Source: Spirochaetes bacterium GWF1_51_8 | GTDB taxonomy: Bacteria; Spirochaetota; Brevinematia; Brevinematales; GWF1-51-8 | NCBI GenBank assembly: GCA_001829415.1 | Contig: MIBE01000025.1 | Coordinates: forward strand, 1-56,833 | Length of the DNA stretch: 56,833 bases | Direction of reading: 5' to 3' | Part shown: piece after piece, positions 43,569 to 52,826 of the stretch | Layout of the letters: every line of letters starts with the position of its first letter | How positions within the stretch are numbered: position 1 is the stretch's first letter | Position numbers and translations under genes: made by a program | The notes under the pieces: generated by a model | What the model was told of the DNA's origin: nothing | Databases searched by the model: none | What the model saw: the letters and a program-made list of their open reading frames with translations, nothing else

Positions 43569-45466
43569 TCTTTACCTAACGCGTTTAACACTTCCTCGAC
43601 GGGTCCGGGCTTACCGATATAGTACCCCTGCGAAAAGCCGATTCCGAGCCCGGCGACCGTATCGAATATCTCGCGGCTCGAGACGAATTCCGCGATGGTC
43701 TGTATCCCAAGTTGGCTCGCGAACATAGTGATGCTCTGCACGATGACCAAGCAATGTTTGCTGACAGGCAATTCCCTCACAAGCGATGCGTCGATCTTCA
43801 GGAAGTCCACCCCGAGCTTGAGGATGTTTTCGTAGTTCGAGTATCCGCTCCCGAAATCGTCGATGGCGATTTTTACGCCGTGGTGCTTCACTTTTTTGCA
43901 AAAATCCTGCAATATCTCGAAATCACCTATTCCGTCCGACTCGAGTATTTCCAGCACCAACCGTTTCGCGGCTTTAGGGTGTTTTGAGAGCAAGTCCTCG
44001 ATGAATACCAATAGCGACGCGTTCTTGATGTCCGAAAAAGCGAGATTGACCGAGAATTCGTATGGGGTGTCCTCGAAATACTCGACCGCTTTCTCCAGCA
44101 TAATCCTCGAGATGTGATTGAGGAGGCGCGTCTTCTTCGCGACATCCAGAAAGTTCGAGGGCGGGACGATCCCGTTCGATTCGTCGATCAGCCGCACAAG
44201 GCATTCGAACTTCTCGATTTTATTGGTTTTGTTGTTATAGATAGCCTGGCAGAAAGGTACGATCCGGTCGTCCTTGATCGCGGAACGGATGATATTGAGC
44301 CAGTTCACGTTATCCGCCGGATTGGAGAAGTATTCGGAGCGCTCATCATAGATCAGGAAGTTCAGGTTGTTTCGCCTTGCCGCGTGAAGAGCCGTACTTG
44401 CGTAGGTCACAAGCGACTGCCATATTTCTTCTTCGTCGGGGTCGATCAGCATCGACGCTTTGGCGATACCGACAGTGACGCTGATACTGATCTCGTTGCG
44501 GTTGTAAAAAAATATCTTGTCGGCGATCCCGGTCACAAGGTACTCGAGGAAGACGATCAGCCTATCGGGGTCGATATCGTCGTCCGCCACGATAGCAAAT
44601 TCGTCGGAATGGAGACGGTACACCTTGTAGTTCGGGTCCGGCAGAAGGAACTTGATCCGGTTCGCGACGCCGATCAGCACAAAATCCCCGGCCTTCGTGC
44701 CGAATACGCTATTAATCTGCTTGAACGAATCGATATTGATGATGATGATCGTGGGATTGTCCATCTTCTTGAGGTCGATGAGGAGTTTTGTGCGCGAGGG
44801 CAGAAATGTCAACTGGTCGGTATGGATCAACTGCACCATCTGCTCGTGCTCTTTGCGGGTCGAACGGGCGTAAAGGATAATAAACGGCAGGATCAGCACG
44901 AGAAAGTACAGCCCGGTCAAGCCTGAATATATCCAGAGAAAAATCCCGGCGCTGAAGATTTCGTTCTTATCGCCGAAATGAAACCCTACAATAATCGCCG
45001 CGTCCTTACCGCCGATCACCTTTGTGTAGAACGATCCGCTTTTCTTGCCGTCGAGTTCCTTAAGCGAGGAATACACCCCCCGTTTGCCGATCCCCTCAAT
45101 CCATTGCTCTCCGGGATGAATGAACTCGACATACTGCCCCGTTTTCGACGGTATCGCCGTATCGAAGGAATAGTAATACCTGCCGTCTTTCTCGAGAAGG
45201 ATCTCGCAGGATTCCATTCCGAACGCTGCCGAAATGGACGATATATTCGACAAAATACCGGGGTTTCCGTTCAATCGATAACTTTCGGAAGAGTTGAGAT
45301 AGTCCATTCCCGCGGAAAACACGATACCCTTCGCATAGCTTCGGAGGTCGTTGTAATAATGCTCCTTCAGCCCGATCCCTTCGATCAGGTTTCCGACGAC
45401 AAGGTAGAGCACAATACCCGCGACGTAAACAATTAAACCGATAAAAACCAGATTGCGTTTTTTCAC
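43565..45466 (-). CDS. GGDEF-EAL protein with degenerate GGDEF
   Basis: A 633-residue membrane protein. Two helices (about 8-27 and 172-200) enclose a periplasmic sensor region. The GGDEF domain (about 215-370) carries HSDEF at 286-290, so it is probably not a cyclase, although it may bind GTP. The EAL domain (about 380-625) starts ECLVR (421) instead of EALxR, but the other residues are present: NLAFSDI, LEILESD, IDDFGSGYS (about 535-543), FLKIDASL, AEFV and FSQGYYIGKP. It likely cleaves c-di-GMP under control of the sensor region. Convergent with nifU. Confidence 0.9.
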   Translation of the reverse strand: MKKRNLVFIGLIVYVAGIVLYLVVGNLIEGIGLKEHYYNDLRSYAKGIVFSAGMDYLNSSESYRLNGNPGILSNISSISAAFGMESCEILLEKDGRYYYSFDTAIPSKTGQYVEFIHPGEQWIEGIGKRGVYSSLKELDGKKSGSFYTKVIGGKDAAIIVGFHFGDKNEIFSAGIFLWIYSGLTGLYFLVLILPFIILYARSTRKEHEQMVQLIHTDQLTFLPSRTKLLIDLKKMDNPTIIIINIDSFKQINSVFGTKAGDFVLIGVANRIKFLLPDPNYKVYRLHSDEFAIVADDDIDPDRLIVFLEYLVTGIADKIFFYNRNEISISVTVGIAKASMLIDPDEEEIWQSLVTYASTALHAARRNNLNFLIYDERSEYFSNPADNVNWLNIIRSAIKDDRIVPFCQAIYNNKTNKIEKFECLVRLIDESNGIVPPSNFLDVAKKTRLLNHISRIMLEKAVEYFEDTPYEFSVNLAFSDIKNASLLVFIEDLLSKHPKAAKRLVLEILESDGIGDFEILQDFCKKVKHHGVKIAIDDFGSGYSNYENILKLGVDFLKIDASLVRELPVSKHCLVIVQSITMFASQLGIQTIAEFVSSREIFDTVAGLGIGFSQGYYIGKPGPVEEVLNALGKD

Positions 45467-45563
45467 GGCCGCGCCTCACTTCCATTAGTATAAAGCTACA
45501 ATGTGCGAATCGCAATAAAAAGCCCACTTCAAATGAAAAGCGCGTTTTCCGATTAAACTTAGG

Positions 45564-46316
45564 TTATTTATCCATCCCCGCCCACAGCTTCTCGAAACGT
45601 CCGCTTGTTTGGATTTCATGCGTGACAAATTTCCCGTTGTAAAAAATCGAATAGATACTCGCCGCCGACGGTATATCCTTCGCTTCACGGACAGAACTTA
45701 CCTTCACTCTTTGGAAGTTCAGTCCCTTCGCCCGAACAACCGCTTCCAGCTCGTCTGTGTAGTACTCGGTGAACGGACACCTGTTTGTGTAGTAGACTGC
45801 GATACCGTCCTTTTGGGGACATTCCGCCCGGCGGGCGTTATCGCGGAATTTCGGCAGAGGCGCGTTTCCGTTACGCCTGACCATGAGTTCGAAATACGGC
45901 GGCGCGGTGTCGCAGGTCTCGAACCCGTTCTTCAGGAAAAAAGCCTTGTCGGTAAAAAACGGGCGCTTCTTCGCGGAGGTGATCGCGTATACCCCGTTCG
46001 TCCCCGATGCGTCCTGGATACATTCGTCCATCAGCGCCTTCCCGTGGCCCTGCCCCTTATACTGCCCGGCAACCCAGAAACAATGAATGCCGAGGTATCC
46101 CGGCGCATCCACCGGGAGCCATGCGGCCTCGTCGGGGGCGTACTCGATGAACACCTTGTGTTTCACATTCAGCTTTTTAAAAACGAAGCCCCGAGGGAAC
46201 CCGTCCGCGAGTAAAGCCTTCTTCGCCTCATATCCGGCGGCAACCTTTTTATCCGAGAATGCACAGCAGATATGTTCCGATGCGATGTTCGATGGGTCAA
46301 GTTTAAGGATATTCAT
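45564..46316 (-). CDS. GNAT acetyltransferase fused to a YoaP-like domain
   Basis: A 250-residue protein. The N-terminal half (about 1-150) is a GNAT fold: CFWVAGQYKGQGHGKALMDE is the acetyl-CoA motif (V-x-x-x-x-x-G-x-G-x-A), and KAFFLKNGFETC closes it. The C-terminal half (about 160-245) contains AVYYTNRCPFTEYYTDELEA with a thioredoxin-like Cys-Pro turn, as in YoaP and its relatives. The pairing is known in YoaP-type proteins. Substrate unknown. Single gene with an extended -10 promoter upstream. Confidence 0.85.
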   Translation of the reverse strand: MNILKLDPSNIASEHICCAFSDKKVAAGYEAKKALLADGFPRGFVFKKLNVKHKVFIEYAPDEAAWLPVDAPGYLGIHCFWVAGQYKGQGHGKALMDECIQDASGTNGVYAITSAKKRPFFTDKAFFLKNGFETCDTAPPYFELMVRRNGNAPLPKFRDNARRAECPQKDGIAVYYTNRCPFTEYYTDELEAVVRAKGLNFQRVKVSSVREAKDIPSAASIYSIFYNGKFVTHEIQTSGRFEKLWAGMDK

Positions 46317-46345
46317 ACTCTCTCCTGCGATTTTACGATAGGGAT

Positions 46346-46351
46346 ATTATA
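46346..46351 (-). promoter_or_regulatory. Extended -10 promoter of the GNAT-YoaP gene
   Basis: On the minus strand TGTTATAAT, an extended -10 (TGnTATAAT), about 30 bp before the start codon. No good -35 is seen. Confidence 0.4.
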
Positions 46352-46414
46352 ACAGAAAGCTCCGGAGAATTCTTGATAAAGTTTGCGAAAAGAAGTTAAA
46401 TTTGAAACAGCGTT

Positions 46415-47413
46415 TCACCCACTGAGTGATCCCGGCTTCCTGAACTCAAGTCCGCCGGTATCGTTCATGCGGTTGATTAGTTCGACCCTATTTCTGACCG
46501 AAAGTTTACGGTAGATATTATAGATATGGGTCTTGACTGTGGGCAGGGAGATGTAAAGTGTTTGGCAGATTTCTTTGTTGCTTTTGCCCGCGGCGATCAG
46601 ACGCATGATCTCGGACTCACGTTGGGAAACCGCTTTCTCGTCAGTAGTATCCGGCCGGACTCCACTGTCCGCGCCCTTCTTGGCCTGAACAGGCTGGTCC
46701 ATTCCGCTGAGGACATGCGTCCGGATAACGCCGAGGAAAGCGATGTTTACAAGCATGACGAGACTGACCCCGCCGAGGATGTATAAAAACGAGCTAAGCC
46801 GCATCACATTTTCATACTCCTTCTGCAGAAGGAAGACAAGATGAAAGTAACCCTGAAACACAATAAACGGCAGATAGAAGACGATCAGGATTTTCCAGAT
46901 GCCGAGGAGTTTCCGTTTTACCTCGTCCTCGACCCTTTTCCCGAACAGCAGGATTGTTACGAGAAAGTATGCGATTTGCGTGATATTAATCCCCTGGCAT
47001 AAAAAGTATCCCCATCCCGGGGAATGAGTCTGCCCGTTCCAGAAAAACGGCGTAAAGAGCATGCCGAAGTAAATGAGCATTATCGCGGGAAACAGGACGA
47101 ATTTAACCGCCCTGCCCGATACATCGAGCAGTGAATTGAAGAAGATAAACCGGCAGATCATGAATACACCGTACATCCCGAATTGTACCCTCGTCATCCA
47201 TTCGACGTCAGTCAGGAACAGTTCCGGACGGGCGAGCTTGTGCTGGAAAAGGAGAAATTCGACTATTAGATAGAACAGAAGCGCAAACTGCACTAACGGG
47301 AAATACCGGAAAGCGACAGCTTTTTGTTTATTGATGACGATAAAGAACACAAAGATGGATGAGAACATGATCGATCCGGCGAAAATATAAAAGACATACA
47401 TCCATAAGTCCAT
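46415..47413 (-). CDS. Membrane-anchored LuxR-type transcription regulator
   Basis: A 332-residue protein with about seven membrane helices over residues 5-235 (for example MYVFYIFAGSIMFSSIFVFF and FVLFPAIMLIYFGMLF) and a C-terminal LuxR/GerE helix-turn-helix (SQRESEIMRLIAAGKSNKEI, then ISLPTVKTHIYNIYRKLSVR). The membrane part looks like a seven-helix sensor, and the output is direct DNA binding from the membrane. The ATG overlaps the upstream small ORF's stop (TAGATG), so the two are likely coupled. Confidence 0.85.
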   Translation of the reverse strand: MDLWMYVFYIFAGSIMFSSIFVFFIVINKQKAVAFRYFPLVQFALLFYLIVEFLLFQHKLARPELFLTDVEWMTRVQFGMYGVFMICRFIFFNSLLDVSGRAVKFVLFPAIMLIYFGMLFTPFFWNGQTHSPGWGYFLCQGINITQIAYFLVTILLFGKRVEDEVKRKLLGIWKILIVFYLPFIVFQGYFHLVFLLQKEYENVMRLSSFLYILGGVSLVMLVNIAFLGVIRTHVLSGMDQPVQAKKGADSGVRPDTTDEKAVSQRESEIMRLIAAGKSNKEICQTLYISLPTVKTHIYNIYRKLSVRNRVELINRMNDTGGLEFRKPGSLSG

Positions 47414-47623
47414 CTACACCCCCACGGCCGATGGTTCCGGATTGTTTGTCTGGAAAAACCTTTTTAGGACAGAAAACATCATATCCCGACCGGTATGCGA
47501 GACCTTCGCGCGGCGGATCGGCTTCTCGAGAGAATCGATCGAGTCGTTGTAAACGCTCCTGTCCACGGGGTACGGTATCCCGTCCTTTCCGTCATGCAGG
47601 GGTAAATCCGCGTAATCGCGCAT
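47414..47623 (-). CDS. Small ORF upstream of the LuxR-type gene
   Basis: A 69-codon frame ending directly at the ATG of the membrane regulator. CGAGGAAAT precedes its ATG. The product is polar and basic in the middle (KPIRRAKVSHTGRDM) with no match and no signal peptide. An overlapping frame on the same strand (47479-47667) lacks a start site and looks less likely. It could be a coupling leader peptide or a small regulator; existence not certain. Confidence 0.45.
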   Translation of the reverse strand: MRDYADLPLHDGKDGIPYPVDRSVYNDSIDSLEKPIRRAKVSHTGRDMMFSVLKRFFQTNNPEPSAVGV

Positions 47624-47647
47624 ATTTCCTCGAGGTCAAATATTAAT

Positions 47648-49105
47648 TCATTTCGTATATATCTCAATCTTGGGACTCAATCCGTCGTAGAATATTTTCA
47701 ATCCTTGAGTATTCGGATCGAAGGCAGTACAGTCCGGGAACATGACATCCGCCCCAAAGTTATCCATCCGGTCGCCCCAATAAGCCTTCATCAACGCGCC
47801 TGAATGCGTCATATCATACGGGACCTCGGCAGAAGGTATCATCATCGAATTGGAATAGTAACCGTTTTCCATCTGGACGACCCATTTCCAGTTCTGAAAC
47901 CCGTTGAGGGTATTCGCGAACGACACCTGACCGTTGTATAACCAACCCATAAAGGAAATACCCGTCATCCAAAGAGTCAGTTTCGCGGCAGGCTCGGCGA
48001 CGAAACTATTCGTTCTCGCGGCTCCGGTGGAACTGTCGTTGTAGACCATATTGACGAATGTTTGTACGCCGGGGTAGATCAGAAACTTATCCGGCGTCAC
48101 CTGCTGACGGTTTGTCGCGATGGTAAAATTCTTTCCAAAACCGCCTGCCGATTCTGTATAGGGCAGTACCGACAAGTAATTCGTCACCCAGAATTTTATC
48201 CCCGACATCGGCCCCGCGCCGTTGGTCTGGATGAAAATTTCGATTGTCGCGGAGGCGTCGTTGTTATCGAGATCGCGCAGGGTTACCCAGCTATTCGTCC
48301 GGGCGAGAGCCGCCGCATCGCTGTAATAGAAGCCGCCGTTATGAATCCACATATCGACATAGCCCTGAGCCGGGCCGCCACGGTAAACCACCTGACCCGC
48401 GCCGGTGACATAATACCTGATCATGTCGTTCATATTCTTTGCCGGGAAAAAATTATCCCAATCGACACCCCAGTTTTCGTTATTCCCCGTACCCCATTTA
48501 CCGACTACGAACGCAAGGTCTTTTAACGCGATCCCGGACAGGCCGATGGCGCTTTTCTTGAGCTGTATCTCGATATGATTGTCATCGGCGACAGTATATC
48601 CGTAATTGTAATTGATATTTCCATATTCCAAAAACCTGACTTTATTCGAGTAGAAATTGAGATAGAAGTAGAATCCCCCGCTTTCAAGGTTATTGAAAAT
48701 CTTTTCATCGACGGAGTAGTAGTCCACGAACGGGAAGAACATCTCGATAGTATTCGACGCTGTCCCGTAGTCGCGGGACGGGCCCTCCATTCCGGTAGAA
48801 TACTTCCCGGTGATCGAACCGTTCGGGGCGTTCATTTTTCCGATTGTCGTCATGATCTTACCCGGCCTGTATTCGCCGAATTCATAGTAGAGATAGAGAT
48901 AAGTATCATCTTCGGCGACACCGAATTTCTTGATGATGTCTCTATCGATATTCGCGATGATTAAGTAATCGTCGGCGAGAACATAACTATACTTCGGCCC
49001 GTTAATACTGAATTCCTGATATTCCTGTCCGACAGTCGGCGGCAGAATAAAATTACACGAACCGAGAATGAGAACGATCGCGAACGAAAGGGTTACCTTT
49101 TTCAT
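47648..49105 (-). CDS. Large hypothetical lipoprotein
   Basis: A 485-residue lipoprotein: signal with LGSC lipobox (Cys near residue 17). The mature part is rich in Tyr, Asn and Gly with alternating strands (YSYVLADDYLIIANID, YLYLYYEFGEY, GGFYYSDAAALAR), suggesting beta-sandwich domains of a surface protein. No known motif. It is followed 12 bp later by the barrel-like protein at 49118-49657 upstream on the same strand, so the two are likely one unit with the barrel gene first. Could bind carbohydrate or other surface ligand; unproven. Confidence 0.75.
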   Translation of the reverse strand: MKKVTLSFAIVLILGSCNFILPPTVGQEYQEFSINGPKYSYVLADDYLIIANIDRDIIKKFGVAEDDTYLYLYYEFGEYRPGKIMTTIGKMNAPNGSITGKYSTGMEGPSRDYGTASNTIEMFFPFVDYYSVDEKIFNNLESGGFYFYLNFYSNKVRFLEYGNINYNYGYTVADDNHIEIQLKKSAIGLSGIALKDLAFVVGKWGTGNNENWGVDWDNFFPAKNMNDMIRYYVTGAGQVVYRGGPAQGYVDMWIHNGGFYYSDAAALARTNSWVTLRDLDNNDASATIEIFIQTNGAGPMSGIKFWVTNYLSVLPYTESAGGFGKNFTIATNRQQVTPDKFLIYPGVQTFVNMVYNDSSTGAARTNSFVAEPAAKLTLWMTGISFMGWLYNGQVSFANTLNGFQNWKWVVQMENGYYSNSMMIPSAEVPYDMTHSGALMKAYWGDRMDNFGADVMFPDCTAFDPNTQGLKIFYDGLSPKIEIYTK

Positions 49106-49117
49106 AACGACTCCTTA

Positions 49118-49657
49118 TCAGAAAACGAGTCCGAACGCCGGAAAAAAGACCATCGGGTTGGCCGCGTTAAAATCGTAGACCAATCCCGCCCTGAGCGAAA
49201 TATTCCACGCTTCGATAGTCAGCCATAGTCCTGGATAGATACCCCAGAACGGTTTATCCGAAATCTCCCGCCATGTATCGGCGGTCGTGCAGAAATAGGC
49301 TGAGAATGTGAACAAGGCTCCCAGCCTGAAGTCCTGATCGATATTACCGAGAAGGTAGTATCCCGCTTCGAGGGTATCGGTCACGACTACCAGTGTCCTT
49401 CCCGGGCCGATTCCCGGAACGTAGCTTAATCCGACATTAAATCCCGCCCAAAAGTTGCGGTCGAAGAAATAATCGAAACCTACCGACCCGAGGCTTCCGC
49501 CGAGAAGGTAGTAACGGATATAAACGTTCCGGACGATAGGCGGCGGAACGAATTCCTGAAAATTAGTCTGCGATAAGCTGAAATCGGCTTGCGCGAACCC
49601 TAAACCGATTGACGAGAAAAGGAATAAAACCGCGACAAACCACGATCTTTTCCGCAT
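49118..49657 (-). CDS. Outer-membrane beta-barrel-like protein
   Basis: About 179 residues with a signal peptide (ending ...GLGFAQ) and short alternating amphipathic strands with aromatic ends (YIRYYLLGGSLGSVGFDYFF, LEAGYYLLGN, LWLTIEAWNISLRAGLVYDF), finishing in Phe as outer-membrane barrels do. The size fits an eight-stranded barrel. ATG 49657 is chosen for GGGGG 6-7 bp upstream; the longer start at 49717 lacks a site. It leads the unit with the lipoprotein at 47648. Function unknown. Confidence 0.7.
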   Translation of the reverse strand: MRKRSWFVAVLFLFSSIGLGFAQADFSLSQTNFQEFVPPPIVRNVYIRYYLLGGSLGSVGFDYFFDRNFWAGFNVGLSYVPGIGPGRTLVVVTDTLEAGYYLLGNIDQDFRLGALFTFSAYFCTTADTWREISDKPFWGIYPGLWLTIEAWNISLRAGLVYDFNAANPMVFFPAFGLVF

Positions 49658-49732
49658 GTCAACCCCCTGAAGAATCATCCCTGTTTGTAATTTACCACAC
49701 AAACACAGGACTTTCAATACTTATCGGTAGAA

Positions 49733-51163
49733 TTATTTTACTTTTAAAATATACATATCGGAGAGTTTATCCGGCGGGGTCAATTCATCCCCGTCAAAAT
49801 CCGCGGTGGAACCGTACAGCCCGAGCGCGTAGAGTTCCCCGGACTCGGAATACTCTACACTATCCCCGATATCGGTCTTATCCCCGCCGCACGACCAGAT
49901 GTTTTTCACCTTCCCGTTCTTGTCGAGTATGCAGATATATACATCCCAATTCAAGCCCGCGGAATTCTTCACTTTCACCTGCTTCGAATCGAACTTTGCC
50001 TCGTTGGCATAGTTCCCCGTGATCGCGACATCGCCGTTAGGCGCGACGTTAATATCGAACGCCCTGTCGTAGCTCTGTCCTCCGAACGTTTTCGCCCAAA
50101 TTCCCTTGCACTCGGGATCGAGTTTCGCCGCGAAAATATCCTCTTCCACTGTCTCATCCTTGGAAACTATCCCCTGAATCGTGATACCGCCCACCGAGGC
50201 CTTTCCGATATCCTTCCCGGATAGTATCCCCTTGAAGTATCCCGAGACGTAAATATACCCGTCCTTGTCGATATCGAAACCTTCGGGGAAGAGATCGACC
50301 CCGGCGGATTTCATCCACACGAACTTGCCGTCCGGTTCGTACTTCGCGATAAACATTTCGTAGTTATAGAGCCATTCGTTCTTCGAGAATTTAGTGATCG
50401 AGGTTTTATACTTAAACTTTTCAAAAAGGACTTCGCCGATCATGTACCCGCAGATATAGATATTTCCGTCCGGCGAAACCTCGATAGACTTTTCATAGAT
50501 ACCGGTGAGAAAATCCGTGCCGCCCGACATCTGTTTGACCCATTCCTGCTCGCCGCCGGAAGTGTATTTCACCACGTAGGAATTCTTCTCCATCACCTTT
50601 TTCAGCTTGGATTTCCCGAACACCGCGCCGCCTTTAAAAAATCCCACAGCGTAAGCGCTGCCGTCTTTATCCAGCGCGATATCCTTCGGCCACATATTTT
50701 CGGTGTCGGTCGCGGTCTGTATCCAGAGCAGTTTCCCCTTGAAGCTGTACTTCGCGACAAAATGGCTGAACAATCCGGTGCCGGAAACTTCCTCCCCGCT
50801 GATATCGGCTTCTTTTTCATAGTAGCCGCAGACATAGATTCCGTCCTCGCCCACAGCCACTTCCGTGCCGCAGTCCGCGCCTGCCCCGCCGCCAGTCGCC
50901 GCCCAAAGGAATTCCCCGTCGCTATCGTATGCCGCGAGATAGAAATCCATGAGCGCGGGTTTCGCGCTTTTCACTTTGATCTGCTTACCGCCCGCGTTGA
51001 AGTACCCGCCGAATCCGCCGGTCACATACACCGTCCCGTCGGGATCGACCGCCATCCCGGTCGGCCAGCAGTAATAACTCCCCGACTGCACCGCCCATTC
51101 GAACGCGGCCGCGAACGAAACGCAACCCAGTATCAGACCCGTAATTATACTCAGTTTTTTCAT
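49733..51163 (-). CDS. Secreted beta-propeller (SBBP-type) protein, copy 2
   Basis: A 476-residue exported protein: signal peptide (...CVSFAAAFEWAV) then about eight repeats with the SBBP pattern (GxxxDxxGxxYVTGxFxGxxxFG, for example MAVDPDGTVYVTGGFGG and IDKDGYIYVSGYFKG). These fold as a beta-propeller at the cell surface or in the periplasm. It pairs exactly with the gene at 51371: both are 476 codons and every end is offset by 1,638 bp. ATG 51163 follows GGGGGCTAAG. The repeats may bind protein or sugar; ligand unknown. Confidence 0.8.
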   Translation of the reverse strand: MKKLSIITGLILGCVSFAAAFEWAVQSGSYYCWPTGMAVDPDGTVYVTGGFGGYFNAGGKQIKVKSAKPALMDFYLAAYDSDGEFLWAATGGGAGADCGTEVAVGEDGIYVCGYYEKEADISGEEVSGTGLFSHFVAKYSFKGKLLWIQTATDTENMWPKDIALDKDGSAYAVGFFKGGAVFGKSKLKKVMEKNSYVVKYTSGGEQEWVKQMSGGTDFLTGIYEKSIEVSPDGNIYICGYMIGEVLFEKFKYKTSITKFSKNEWLYNYEMFIAKYEPDGKFVWMKSAGVDLFPEGFDIDKDGYIYVSGYFKGILSGKDIGKASVGGITIQGIVSKDETVEEDIFAAKLDPECKGIWAKTFGGQSYDRAFDINVAPNGDVAITGNYANEAKFDSKQVKVKNSAGLNWDVYICILDKNGKVKNIWSCGGDKTDIGDSVEYSESGELYALGLYGSTADFDGDELTPPDKLSDMYILKVK

Positions 51164-51188
51164 CTTAGCCCCCGAAACAGTTTCGATT

Positions 51189-51320
51189 TCATAGTTTACC
51201 AGCATTTTTCCTGAAACGCAAATGGAGAAAGAAAGCAGTCACACGCGCATCCGCGAGAAACGGATACTTTTCGGCAACTTCTTCGCCGGGGCACGGCTCA
51301 TGACAGTATTCCAGAGCCAA
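51189..51320 (-). pseudogene. 3' fragment of the methyltransferase gene
   Basis: The minus strand encodes LALEYCHEPCPGEEVAEKYP, continues with a segment matching the last 43 residues of the methyltransferase at 52827-53636, and ends at the corresponding TGA. It has no start and no 5' part. It was carried over by the duplication and is a useful marker of its edge. Confidence 0.85.
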
Positions 51321-51370
51321 AAGCAGTAACCTATTTTATCGCCCCGATATTTATGAAATTGGGAGGGACA

Positions 51371-52801
51371 TCATTTTATTTTTGATAAAAAGCTGTCGCT
51401 ATATTTTAAGTTCAAGAATTTGCTTTTCCCAAATACCACTTCTTTACTGAAAAAGCCGGTAGCGTATATTCCGCCGTCTCCGTCTACTGCAACTCCGTTT
51501 CCGACATCGACACCGGAACCCCCTGTAAGTTCTATTCCAAGATACTGCCCATCAGTATTATACCAAGCAATAAAAAAATCCCAAGCTGGAGTTCCTTCCG
51601 GATTAACCTTAAGCTTCTGTTTATCGAAAACAGGGTCTTTATCTACCGAGCCGGTAATTGCCACTATCCCGTCTGAACCTATTGCAATATCATACCCTCG
51701 ATCTATACCCGGACCGCCCGCGGACTTCGCCCATAAAACATTACAGTCTTTATCCCATTTCGCGATAAATATATCTTCCGATGTAGTATCGCTTTGGACA
51801 CCTTTACTTTTTATTGTAATATTTCCAACCTTCGCTTTACCGATGTCTTTCCCGGAAAGTATACCTGTAAAAAAGCCGGTCATATAGAAATTTCCTTCCC
51901 CATCAACGGCAAAACCCTGTGGTTCCAGATCGACCCCGACAGACTTCATCCATTCAAACTTACCGTCGGGGGTATACTTTGCGATAAACGCTTCGTAATT
52001 ATAAAGCCATTCTTTCTTTGAATACTTAGTAATACCGGTTTTATACTCAAAGTTCTCGAATTTTATCGGGCCTATCATGTGACCGGAGATATAAATATTC
52101 CCATCAGGGCCAGTTTCGATTCCGTTCTCGAAAATCCCGGTGATTAAACTATCACCCCCCGACGCCTGCTTGACCCATTCCAGCTTACCGTCAGCAGAAT
52201 ATTTCACGATAAAAATATTTTTCTCCATAATAGGTTTCAGCTCGACATTTCCAAACGATGCACCCTTAGTGAAGAATCCGACCAAGTACGCATTTCCCTC
52301 CCGATCCACAGCGATATCCCGCGCCCACATGTTTTCTTTATCCGATGCGGTCTGCACCCATTGGAAGTTTCCCTTGTAATCGTACTTCACTAGCGCCATG
52401 GATAGATTTCCCTGACCCTTGACTTCAGTTCCATTATCGAATTTCATACTTCCTGTAAAAAAAGTATTGACATATACTGCGTCATCGGTAACCGCAAGAT
52501 TATACCCGTTATCGCTTCCCAAACCTCCGGCACTATGCATCCAAAGCAATTTCCCTTTCGGATCATATGCCGCAATAAACATATCCGTATAGACGGGTTT
52601 TTCGCTTTTCACTTCGATTTTTTTATTCCCATTCATAATATGTCCGCCGAACGATCCGGTATAAAACACTGTGCCGTCCTTTCCGATAGCAACGGCATTC
52701 CCTATCCCATACCAGCTTTTTCCCTGCACCGCCCATTCGAATGCGGCCGCGAACGAGACGCATACCAGTATCAGACCCGTAATCATACTCAATTTTTTCA
52801 T
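51371..52801 (-). CDS. Secreted beta-propeller (SBBP-type) protein, copy 1
   Basis: A 476-residue paralogue of the protein at 49733, with the same signal peptide (...CVSFAAAFEWAV) and SBBP repeats (AIGKDGTVFYTGSFGG, VDGEGNFYMTGFFTG, VDGDGGIYATGFFSK). Core residues of each repeat are kept, but loops differ and AT content is higher than in copy 2. It lies next to the intact methyltransferase gene, so it probably sits at the ancestral site. ATG 52801 follows GGGGGCTAAG, the same context as its partner. Surface or periplasmic; ligand unknown. Confidence 0.8.
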   Translation of the reverse strand: MKKLSMITGLILVCVSFAAAFEWAVQGKSWYGIGNAVAIGKDGTVFYTGSFGGHIMNGNKKIEVKSEKPVYTDMFIAAYDPKGKLLWMHSAGGLGSDNGYNLAVTDDAVYVNTFFTGSMKFDNGTEVKGQGNLSMALVKYDYKGNFQWVQTASDKENMWARDIAVDREGNAYLVGFFTKGASFGNVELKPIMEKNIFIVKYSADGKLEWVKQASGGDSLITGIFENGIETGPDGNIYISGHMIGPIKFENFEYKTGITKYSKKEWLYNYEAFIAKYTPDGKFEWMKSVGVDLEPQGFAVDGEGNFYMTGFFTGILSGKDIGKAKVGNITIKSKGVQSDTTSEDIFIAKWDKDCNVLWAKSAGGPGIDRGYDIAIGSDGIVAITGSVDKDPVFDKQKLKVNPEGTPAWDFFIAWYNTDGQYLGIELTGGSGVDVGNGVAVDGDGGIYATGFFSKEVVFGKSKFLNLKYSDSFLSKIK

Positions 52802-52826
52802 CTTAGCCCCCGAAACAGTTTCGATT

